Assembly: GCA_934394595.1 (NCBI GenBank)
Contig: CAKRRX010000150.1
Location: forward strand, 1-6,060
Direction of reading: 5' to 3'
DNA from: an uncultured Blautia sp.
Lineage (GTDB): Bacteria; Bacillota; Clostridia; Lachnospirales; Lachnospiraceae
DNA length: 6,060 bases
In this document: piece by piece, positions 1 through 5,238 of the stretch
How positions within the stretch are numbered: position 1 is the stretch's first letter
Layout of the letters: the number at the start of each line of letters is the position of its first letter
Program-made: the position numbers and the translations under genes
The notes under the pieces: model-generated
The model's input: the letters and a program-made list of their open reading frames with translations, nothing else
What the model was told of the DNA's origin: nothing
The model's database searches: none

Positions 1-1061
1 TTTCTGGCAGTCAGTTCCTCCTGCTGTTCCCGAATATCCTGATACTGATCCAGCAGTACTGAAATATCCTCTGACCAGAACAAATGCCCTCCCCTTATAG
101 GAATATGGTTGATCCGGATTCCCTCTTCCTGCACAGATGACCTGTCTATTATAATTTTACGCAGTTCAGGCGACAGCTCAGGGAAATCACCGGAATGATA
201 ATAGCGCAAAAAAGAATGATCTGTGATCTCCGCATCCAATCCTCCGGAGGTCTGGAATAATTCAAAATATCGATTATTCGTCTGTATCAATCCACATAAT
301 ATACAACCTTGAAAAATTGCTGCCATTAAAAGACAACATACTGCCGTCATATCCCCTGCAATAGTTTTGATGAAAGGCAGACGGAGTATATTCCCGATAT
401 TCCATCCCAGAAGCAATATTCCCGGTATAGCCGGCAGCCAGAACTGTTTCTTTCCCGGAATCCTGCTTTTTCTGATCAGCATAATTTCCATCCCCGTAAG
501 GCAGATCAATATCCATCCCTGAATCATCATAAAAACAATGCCATAGCTATAATCATCATCCGAAAATGGGGGCTGTTTGGAAAAACGAAACACCAGCTGA
601 TGCAAATCATTTGTAAAAACACTTCCGATCAGCACCACTGCCACAGTCAACAAAATTATGATTTTTCCGGAGGTTTTCTCTTCCTCCTTTTCGCCAAGAA
701 ACATCGCAGCTGACACACCCAAAACCGGGATCAAAATCATCGGAATATAATATAGATACCAGCAGATATGTTCTCCAAGAGGATCATAAAAAATATGAAA
801 TTTTATTGTCCGTACAAAGAACCAGAATACCATCAGACAGCCAATTGCAGTCAGGCATCTGCGCGTTTTTCTATGTACCACATGCTTTTCCAGGTAAATC
901 ACCCAGGCACAGTACATTCCCAGATAAATACAGTTACGGCACTGATCTGCGAGATTTCTCATAAAAACATTTTCCGGGCGCACAAACCTGCAGAGATAAG
1001 CCAACAACACACTTATCAGGATCACTCCATATGACAGAGTCCTCTTTTTATTGTAGGTCAT
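1..1061 (-). CDS. N-terminal part of a 7TM-type membrane sensor, probably a sensor histidine kinase (cut by window edge)
   Basis: An open frame of 353 codons runs from an ATG (complement of 1059-1061) off the left edge. An AGAGG ribosome site lies about 8 bases upstream of the ATG. I see about eight hydrophobic segments, near residues 9-28, 40-58, 70-89, 98-120, 133-150, 172-196, 206-224 and 235-258. The stretch TNDLHQLVFRF (151-160) followed by DYSYGIVF (170-177) resembles the conserved TN-xLHxLxF and YG blocks of the N-terminal seven-TM sensor domain of histidine kinases (HisKA_7TM). After the last span comes a soluble part of about 95 residues, ending in a Q/E-rich helix (residues 338-353) like a signalling coiled coil that leads into an output domain. 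That output domain is outside the window, so kinase activity is inferred; a diguanylate cyclase output is the main alternative. The gene lies 109 bases downstream of the DUF4428 gene on the same strand and has its own promoter-like site. Confidence 0.8.
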   Translation of the reverse strand, partial: MTYNKKRTLSYGVILISVLLAYLCRFVRPENVFMRNLADQCRNCIYLGMYCAWVIYLEKHVVHRKTRRCLTAIGCLMVFWFFVRTIKFHIFYDPLGEHICWYLYYIPMILIPVLGVSAAMFLGEKEEEKTSGKIIILLTVAVVLIGSVFTNDLHQLVFRFSKQPPFSDDDYSYGIVFMMIQGWILICLTGMEIMLIRKSRIPGKKQFWLPAIPGILLLGWNIGNILRLPFIKTIAGDMTAVCCLLMAAIFQGCILCGLIQTNNRYFELFQTSGGLDAEITDHSFLRYYHSGDFPELSPELRKIIIDRSSVQEEGIRINHIPIRGGHLFWSEDISVLLDQYQDIREQQEELTAR

Positions 1062-1095
1062 GAAAATTCCTCTCTCATCAACTCTCTTTGTAATA

Positions 1096-1123
1096 ATTAT
1101 ACTATACTTCCCTGTTTTATCAT
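1096..1123 (-). promoter_or_regulatory. Putative promoter of the 7TM sensor gene
   Basis: On the minus strand a perfect TATAAT lies at 1096-1101, with ATGATA (4 of 6 to TTGACA) at 1118-1123 and a 16-base spacer. The predicted start is near 1089, giving a leader of about 28 bases before the ATG at 1061. No convincing terminator lies between the DUF4428 stop (1171) and this site, so read-through from upstream is also possible. Confidence 0.5.
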
Positions 1124-1170
1124 ATAGTTTTTAGAGAAATTATCCATTTTCAATCCCTGTTTACCATTGT

Positions 1171-2034
1171 CTAAAACGGTCTCGGCTGACCACAGTATTC
1201 GCAGAATCTCCCGGTATTCTCTGCACCACAGGGGCACCTCCACAAACTGCCCTCCTGCTGCATTCCACTATTCACATTCGCCTCGGGCTGCTGCATTGCT
1301 CCGTTCATATTCATTCCCGGCATCCCAGGCTGCATTCCTCCGTTCATATTCATTCCCGGCATCCCAGGCTGCATTCCTCCATTCATATTCATTCCCGGCT
1401 GCTGCATTCCTCCGCTCATATTCATTCCCGGCTGCTGCATTCCAGCTGCATTTGGTGTCAGTGCAGCAATAATCTGATAAGCAGTCTGCTCCACTTCCAT
1501 CAATTCCCTTCTGTTATCACTGCTTATAGAGAACGTATTCAGACGAAAATCCATATCATCAAACCACTGAGTTCTTACCTTAATACGCATAGTATAGTCA
1601 AATTCATATTTATATACCGGTGGCTGATAGCTTACAGTTTTTCCATCCTTTGTATATGTTTCTTCAAGCTGCTGTCGGTCTACATCGACTCTGCACTGTA
1701 CAATTGCTGATAAAGGAACTATATCCGGGTTTTCATTGGCATCCAGCTTCCGTGCAATGGTAAAATTCCCCTTATTATCATCTATAAAAATATTGTAGTT
1801 TTTGGTATGGATCTGACGGGTGATACAAAAATCCATTACTGCTTTTTTGTTTCTTTCACGATATTCCAGCTGGCGTTTTATATCCTCTACCGTACTGTGC
1901 CGCCGCTCCTCAAACCATGGTGATAATTTTTTCGCACAATCTTTACACAGATTTCCGTTATCCAGTTTTCTATTTCCCAACAAGCCTATTTTCTCTCCGC
2001 AAATATCACAGATTTTCTTATCAAATAATCCCAT
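1171..2034 (-). CDS. DUF4428 zinc-ribbon protein with Met/Gly/Pro-rich repeats and a C-terminal zinc ribbon
   Basis: The 287-residue product starts at an ATG preceded by an excellent SD (AAGGAGG, seven bases upstream). Residues 8-55 match the DUF4428 type: CDIC at 9-12, GLLGNRKL, then CKDC at 30-33, followed by LSPWFEERRHST. These four cysteines should bind one zinc. Residues about 75-175 form a beta-rich middle region with alternating hydrophobic strands. Residues 198-262 are low complexity, built from GGMQPGMPGMNMN-type units. The C-terminus is a second small zinc ribbon (CPC at 267-269, CEYC at 278-281). There is no signal peptide or TM segment, so it should be cytoplasmic. The function of the family is not established; two zinc ribbons joined by a flexible linker suggest an adaptor or binding protein, which is inference. 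It follows the secreted-protein gene by 77 bases that hold a long hairpin, so the pair is probably co-transcribed. Confidence 0.88.
   Translation of the reverse strand: MGLFDKKICDICGEKIGLLGNRKLDNGNLCKDCAKKLSPWFEERRHSTVEDIKRQLEYRERNKKAVMDFCITRQIHTKNYNIFIDDNKGNFTIARKLDANENPDIVPLSAIVQCRVDVDRQQLEETYTKDGKTVSYQPPVYKYEFDYTMRIKVRTQWFDDMDFRLNTFSISSDNRRELMEVEQTAYQIIAALTPNAAGMQQPGMNMSGGMQQPGMNMNGGMQPGMPGMNMNGGMQPGMPGMNMNGAMQQPEANVNSGMQQEGSLWRCPCGAENTGRFCEYCGQPRPF
1258..1434 (-). repeat. Tandem 33/39-bp coding repeat inside the DUF4428 gene
   Basis: Five head-to-tail units lie at 1258-1290 (33 bp, degenerate), 1291-1329 (39), 1330-1368 (39), 1369-1401 (33) and 1402-1434 (33). The 39-bp units are nearly identical and encode GGMQPGMPGMNMN. 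The 33-bp units encode GGMQQPGMNMN or a decayed form of it. Both lengths are multiples of three, so changes in copy number keep the frame. This is a coding minisatellite, not a CRISPR array: there are no unique spacers. Confidence 0.9.
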
Positions 2035-2063
2035 CCTCCAACCTCCTTCTAATCTGAAATCCC

Positions 2064-2105
2064 ATACTGCCGCACCGGAAATACCAGATTCCGGTGCGGC
2101 AGTAT
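2064..2105 (-). terminator. Perfect 17-bp intercistronic hairpin (terminator, attenuator or mRNA-stability stem)
   Basis: The arms 2064-2080 and 2089-2105 are perfect complements around an 8-base loop, with a GC-rich core (CCGCACCGG). It lies 6 bases past the stop of the secreted-protein gene and about 15 bases before the SD of the DUF4428 gene. In the minus direction the stem is followed by GGGATTTCAG, not a T-run, so it is not a textbook intrinsic terminator for that strand. In the plus direction it is followed by TATTTT, but no plus-strand gene reads into it. Partial termination or protection of the upstream 3' end would lower DUF4428 expression relative to the first gene (inference). Confidence 0.6.
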
Positions 2106-2111
2106 TTTACA

Positions 2112-2930
2112 CTATTCGGTAACAATTATTTTGTCAAAATATGCTTTCACAGTGAAATCAGGAATGTCTTCTTCAGAATCTTCTGTTTCTTCTCCTTCAT
2201 CAGATTCCGTTGAATAACACAATCTCCCATCATCCAGTAAATTGAATTTCATCGTATCAAAGCTGAAATACATAGTTCCTGCTGCGTCTTCTGTCACCGA
2301 TTTCAGTACCAGTGTATTTCCTTCCAGTTCACCCTGAAGTTCTGTCTTGGTTTCTTCTCCACTTTCTACTAAGATAATTTCAGCCTTTCCATCCTCTACA
2401 GACAGCAACATCTCAAATCCTGTAAACTCGGGACTCACCGGCATCTGCATTCCAAACATTTCCATGAGGGTACAGCTCCATTCTCCCTCAAAATCCTTCA
2501 TCGTTGGATTCTCTACAGGTTCACCCGGTACATAAGGTTCATACTCTTCCTTTTCCTGACTCAGGATCATTGTCATTCCATCTGCCGTTAAAGTTATCTT
2601 GCCGTCAGCATACTCACATTCTCCTGTTTGATCATTATAAGTCATCAGAATTTTATCATTTTCTATTTTCCACTCTGACTCTTCTACTTCAGGCTCTTCT
2701 CCATAAGTAGTTGTTGTCGCTTCCATTTTACCATCTTCTTTAATATCTATGGTCACTTCTATTCCCATTGCCTCCGGATGGAAAGATACCCCTTCGCCCA
2801 TAGAAAGCTCGTTTACGTACCAGGTTCCAATAACATCCTTTTCTTCAAGTGCATAAACATTTACACTCATAAATCCTGCCAGTAAGACACCTACTGTTCC
2901 TGCCGCCCACAATTTCATTTTTTTACCCAT
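2112..2930 (-). CDS. Secreted acidic protein with two tandem lipocalin-like beta repeats
   Basis: The 272-residue product starts at an ATG with an AGGAG site 8 bases upstream. Residues 1-27 are a clear signal peptide: basic MGKKMK, a hydrophobic core at 8-21, and a VYA cleavage site before LEE. There is no lipobox cysteine, so it should be released or held in the wall zone. The mature part contains two similar units, about residues 32-126 and 147-242. Each opens with a G-x-W block (IGTWYVNELSM and EGEWSCTLMEM), followed by a hydrophobic strand plus acidic turn (TIDIKEDGK and LLSVEDGK) and a further strand ending in L/M (NDKILM and GNTLVL). This looks like an internal duplication of a lipocalin-like or calycin-type sheet. 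An acidic stretch follows at 243-255. I do not recognise a specific family, and ligand and role are unknown. It is transcribed divergently from the CHASE-GGDEF gene and probably leads the operon with the DUF4428 gene. Confidence 0.85.
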   Translation of the reverse strand: MGKKMKLWAAGTVGVLLAGFMSVNVYALEEKDVIGTWYVNELSMGEGVSFHPEAMGIEVTIDIKEDGKMEATTTTYGEEPEVEESEWKIENDKILMTYNDQTGECEYADGKITLTADGMTMILSQEKEEYEPYVPGEPVENPTMKDFEGEWSCTLMEMFGMQMPVSPEFTGFEMLLSVEDGKAEIILVESGEETKTELQGELEGNTLVLKSVTEDAAGTMYFSFDTMKFNLLDDGRLCYSTESDEGEETEDSEEDIPDFTVKAYFDKIIVTE

Positions 2931-2975
2931 ACAAACATCTCCTCTCTTTTCATAATCGTGTTTTTGTTCATTTGC

Positions 2976-3028
2976 ACCAGTTTATAACCTCATAAATGGT
3001 AGTTTTCCATAAAAAGTTGTAAACTGGT
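2976..3028 (-). repeat. Interrupted dyad at the 5' end of the secreted-protein mRNA (leader hairpin or operator)
   Basis: The arms 2976-2988 (ACCAGTTTATAAC) and 3016-3028 (GTTGTAAACTGGT) pair at 12 of 13 positions around a 27-base loop. The loop itself holds a short ATGG/CCAT pair. The predicted minus-strand transcript starts near 3032, so the stem would begin within a few bases of the mRNA 5' end. That position fits a 5'-end stability hairpin. It also fits an operator for a dimeric repressor just downstream of the promoter. The sequence alone does not decide. Confidence 0.6.
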
Positions 3029-3038
3029 ATTTATTTAC

Positions 3039-3066
3039 ATTATACGTGAACACTCAGATATTTACA
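3039..3066 (-). promoter_or_regulatory. Putative promoter of the secreted-protein operon
   Basis: On the minus strand a perfect TATAAT lies at 3039-3044. The -35 is weak (TGTAAA at 3061-3066, spacer 16), so an activator may be needed. The predicted start near 3032 gives a leader of roughly 100 bases, which contains the dyad. Confidence 0.5.
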
Positions 3067-3113
3067 CTAACACTTCTGACAGTAACTGTTGTACCCAGGA
3101 CGACAGCTGAACT

Positions 3114-3146
3114 AAAAAAAGCAGGTCATATAAAACCTACTTTTTA
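3114..3146 (-). terminator. Terminator-shaped hairpin between divergent genes
   Basis: The arms 3116-3126 and 3135-3145 pair around an 8-base loop. As minus-strand RNA there are 10 Watson-Crick pairs plus one G-U, followed by a run of seven U, which is the shape of an intrinsic terminator. As plus-strand RNA the G-U becomes a C-A mismatch. It lies upstream of both flanking genes, so no known transcript needs it. It could stop antisense transcription coming out of the cyclase gene, or be a relic of a lost gene. Confidence 0.5.
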
Positions 3147-3187
3147 TGTCCTTTTTTCAAAAAACTCATTCCGTTTTTCAACTTCTG

Positions 3188-3196
3188 TGATATAAT
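3188..3196 (+). promoter_or_regulatory. Extended -10 promoter of the CHASE-GGDEF gene
   Basis: The sequence TGATATAAT gives a perfect TATAAT at 3191-3196 with the TGn extension at 3188-3190. No good -35 is found at 16-18 bases, which is common for extended -10 promoters. The predicted start is near 3203, leaving a leader of about 37 bases. Confidence 0.6.
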
Positions 3197-3227
3197 GCAT
3201 TATTATAAAAAATCCAAGGGATAAAAT

Positions 3228-3234
3228 GAGGTGA
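3228..3234 (+). promoter_or_regulatory. Ribosome binding site that decides the GTG start
   Basis: GAGGTGA lies five bases before the GTG at 3240. An in-frame GTG at 3231 is itself part of this site and has only AAGGG about 11 bases upstream, so 3240 is preferred. The nearby ATG at 3226 reads ATG AGG TGA and cannot be used. Confidence 0.6.
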
Positions 3235-3239
3235 ACCAG

Positions 3240-5054
3240 GTGAAGAAAAAAACGCTTATTCCTCTTATGGTTTTTTTGCTGGGCATATGCCTTGTTGGTT
3301 TAATTGTATACAAAACAGACACCCATGAAAAAGAGCAGAGACACACAACAGCACAATTAAACGCAACCACTTATGGTGAACGCATAAAGAATGAACTTAC
3401 AGCCGGAATTGAGATTACAGATGCTTTGAAGCAGATCTTAATCAGTGAAAATGGCGAGATTCACCAGTTTGAAACGATTGCAGGGAATCTTATGTCTGAT
3501 TCTATTGAAAGTGTACAGCTTGCTCCCAACGGTGTTGTAACAGATATTTATCCTGCTGAGGGAAATGAGGCAGGTAAGATTGATCTGATCCATGATAAAG
3601 ACCGTGGAGAAATCTCCTGTTATGCTAGAGACAACCATACAATCATTACACAGGGGCCTTTCGAATTGAAGCAAGGCGGCTATGGAATTGCGGTCCGCAA
3701 TCCAGTCTACCTGGAAAATACAAAAGGCCAAGAGTATTTCTGGGGTTTTACCATTGTAATCCTGCGTGTTCCGAATATTTTTTCAGATGCGATCCATGCA
3801 CTTTCAAATTTTGGATATGAGTATAGAATTTTAAAAACAGATACTCCCTTGAGTGGCACTTATAAAGTGGTTTATCAGTCAGATGGTCAAATAAGTCATC
3901 CTGTTTCTTATATTTTTACAGTAGGAGACGAGAACTGGAAATTTGAGGTAACACCTGAAAACGGATGGGGAAATAACACACTAATAATAATCATCAGCGG
4001 AATGTTTCTTACTATAAGCCTGCTTCTGTCAGTTCTTACCAGAGTATGGTTAGTAGCAAAAGAACATAAGAAAAAATTTCAAATACTGGCACGTACCGAT
4101 TCTCTTACAAATATTTATAATCGCTATGGATTTGATGAGTTCGCAGAAAAGATGATTTCCCAAAATCCACAAGCACATTTTGTGGCTGCACTCTTTGATA
4201 TTGATGATTTTAAGTTTATCAATGATATCTATGGACATGGTTACGGAGACAGGGCTTTAAAGAGTCTGGCAGACAGCATGAAAGCTTTTTTCCCGTCCGA
4301 TGCAATACTTGCAAGAAACGGTGGTGACGAATTCTGTATTCTTTTACCAAATTGTACCTTTGAGGAAGCGGCAGAACAACTGCAGCAATTCACCAAGCTT
4401 CCAAAGACATTCTCATGTCATGGAGAAAATCATTCCTTTTATATTTCTCTTGGATATGCAGAATATCCGACATTTGCGGCCAACCTTTCTCAGCTCATGC
4501 GCTGTGCGGATGCCGCCCTTTATGAAATAAAGCTTCATGGAAAAAATGGATGTATGCCCTACAGGGACGGTCTTCAGTCAGGAGTCCGCAAGCAGCTGGG
4601 ATTTGCACTCAAGGATATTTCCGAGCATCTTCCAGGTGCATTTATCATATACAAAGCCGACAAAGAAGATGACGAACTATTTTTTGCAAACAATGAATTC
4701 CTTCATATGTCTGGATATAAAGATATAGACGAACTATTCAGACTTACTAAGAAAAGCTTCCGCAACCTGATTCGGGAGGATGAACAGCAACAGATAGAAG
4801 CAAGCATCTGGGAGCAGATTGACAGCGGCAATGAAAATGACTATATTCACTTTCATCTTCGAAAGGCTGACGGATCTTATCTTTCAGTACTTGACCATGG
4901 AAGAATTGTAGAAAGTCAGCAATACGGAAGAGTATTTTATGTATTGTTCATGGACTGGAAAGATATGCATATTCATTATAATGATAAATTTTCCAAATGT
5001 TCAAGAATTACGGGAGCAGCTTCGCTGCGAAGCAATTCGGGGATATCCGGTTAG
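3240..5054 (+). CDS. Membrane diguanylate cyclase: CHASE sensor, GGDEF, C-terminal PAS
   Basis: This makes cyclic di-GMP from two GTP at the membrane under control of an extracellular CHASE domain. The product has 604 residues from the GTG at 3240 (607 from the GTG at 3231). TM1 is at 5-24. The external part (25-244) carries CHASE hallmarks: VQLAPNGVVTDIYPAEGNE at 92-110 and GPFELKQGG with RNPVY at 139-157. TM2 is at 245-272. The GGDEF domain (281-437) has TDSLTNIYNR (DSLT at 287-290), the metal-binding DIDDFK (320-325), GHGYGD (332-337), an intact GGDEF (361-365) and SLGYAEYP (403-410), so it should be active. The inhibitory RxxD site is absent: the expected arginine is replaced in FPSDAILARNGG. 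A PAS domain follows at about 464-574. The last ~20 residues (from 585) look like non-coding sequence read in frame and lie in a repeat-like element, so the original C-terminus may be lost. It is divergent from the secreted-protein operon. Confidence 0.93.
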   Translation: MKKKTLIPLMVFLLGICLVGLIVYKTDTHEKEQRHTTAQLNATTYGERIKNELTAGIEITDALKQILISENGEIHQFETIAGNLMSDSIESVQLAPNGVVTDIYPAEGNEAGKIDLIHDKDRGEISCYARDNHTIITQGPFELKQGGYGIAVRNPVYLENTKGQEYFWGFTIVILRVPNIFSDAIHALSNFGYEYRILKTDTPLSGTYKVVYQSDGQISHPVSYIFTVGDENWKFEVTPENGWGNNTLIIIISGMFLTISLLLSVLTRVWLVAKEHKKKFQILARTDSLTNIYNRYGFDEFAEKMISQNPQAHFVAALFDIDDFKFINDIYGHGYGDRALKSLADSMKAFFPSDAILARNGGDEFCILLPNCTFEEAAEQLQQFTKLPKTFSCHGENHSFYISLGYAEYPTFAANLSQLMRCADAALYEIKLHGKNGCMPYRDGLQSGVRKQLGFALKDISEHLPGAFIIYKADKEDDELFFANNEFLHMSGYKDIDELFRLTKKSFRNLIREDEQQQIEASIWEQIDSGNENDYIHFHLRKADGSYLSVLDHGRIVESQQYGRVFYVLFMDWKDMHIHYNDKFSKCSRITGAASLRSNSGISG

Positions 5055-5115
5055 GGGCAAAATATACCGCAAAGTGGAGCGTGCAGATTGCGGAAATGAT
5101 TTTTCAAACACGCTC
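5011..5115 (+). other. Structured repeat-like element with a tight hairpin and two interleaved stems
   Basis: Three parts are visible. (1) GCTTCGC and GCGAAGC pair around one base at 5019-5033, between two related blocks (AATTACGGG and AATTCGGGG). (2) CCGCAA at 5067-5072 pairs with TTGCGG at 5088-5093. (3) GAGCGTG at 5077-5083, inside the loop of (2), pairs with CACGCTC at 5109-5115, which gives the topology of an H-type pseudoknot. The element covers the last codons and stop of the cyclase gene. Its look recalls intergenic repeats of Lachnospiraceae genomes, but that is memory and not a search. It carries no transposase and no clear target duplication. Confidence 0.5.
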
Positions 5116-5238
5116 TAACTCATGATATTGCAAAAAGGAAAAATCCGGTTCATATCCTGTGATATGGATCGGATTTTCATCAAGCACAGCGTACAGAGCT
5201 TCTGAGCAAATGAAGCCATAGCTTGTCACCTCAATTTC
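5104..5238 (-). other. Coding-like open frame continuing past the ArsC-family stop (gene fragment?)
   Basis: Directly after the TAA of the ArsC-family gene, the same frame stays open for 44 codons to a TGA at 5104-5106. It reads like real protein in part (SEALYAVLDENPIHITGYEP, then DFSFLQYHELERV). The only in-frame start is a GTG at 5227-5229 with no SD. It may be the tail of another gene, part of the neighbouring repeat element, or chance. An ATG in another frame at 5215-5217 has GAGGTGA six bases upstream, but its 32-residue product looks unlike protein. Confidence 0.25.
5140..5177 (+). terminator. Palindrome between convergent genes, possible terminator of the cyclase gene
   Basis: The arms 5140-5156 and 5161-5177 pair over 17 positions (15 Watson-Crick, two G-U as plus-strand RNA) around the loop CTGT. 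An A-tract precedes the stem and TTTT closes it. On the minus strand the two G-U pairs become mismatches, but the stem is followed by a T-rich tail (TTTTTCCTTTTT), so it could work in both directions. It sits between the cyclase stop (5054) and the convergent ArsC-family stop (5239). It also falls inside the coding-like minus frame noted at 5104-5238. Confidence 0.5.

Larger units (their letters stand above)
2931..3239. other. Divergent intergenic region, about 310 bases without a gene
   Basis: Neither strand holds a convincing gene here. In order it contains the SD of the secreted-protein gene (2939-2943), a 13-bp dyad (2976-3028), a minus-strand -10 (3039-3044), a terminator-shaped hairpin (3114-3146), a plus-strand extended -10 (3188-3196) and the SD of the CHASE-GGDEF gene (3228-3234). 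The stretch is AT-rich. I see no riboswitch fold. Confidence 0.7.

Noticed and set aside
274..516. Minus-strand 80-codon frame in another phase of the sensor gene
   Set aside because: It overlaps the 353-codon sensor frame on the same strand, has no ribosome site and has no membrane pattern.
768..1034. Plus-strand open frame of 88 codons
   Set aside because: It lies antisense to the 7TM sensor gene, which has clear membrane spans, an SD and a promoter. The plus product looks random.
1125..1180. Possible terminator after the DUF4428 gene
   Set aside because: Only a few bases pair around ACC/GGT and no T-run follows, so I could not support a terminator.
1258..1434. Tandem repeats that could be taken for a small CRISPR array
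   Set aside because: Units are contiguous without unique spacers, have lengths divisible by three and encode an ordered peptide repeat inside a well-supported gene.
1167..1472. Plus-strand open frame with repeated SYSFPA units
   Set aside because: It is the antisense shadow of the DUF4428 repeat region, with no SD and no family resemblance.
4300..4728. Two plus-strand frames inside the GGDEF coding region
   Set aside because: They are out-of-phase shadows of the GGDEF and PAS coding sequence, whose motifs are intact in the main frame.
5178..5238. GCTTC/GAAGC pairing as a second terminator
   Set aside because: Only five base pairs with no T-run, so it is expected by chance.
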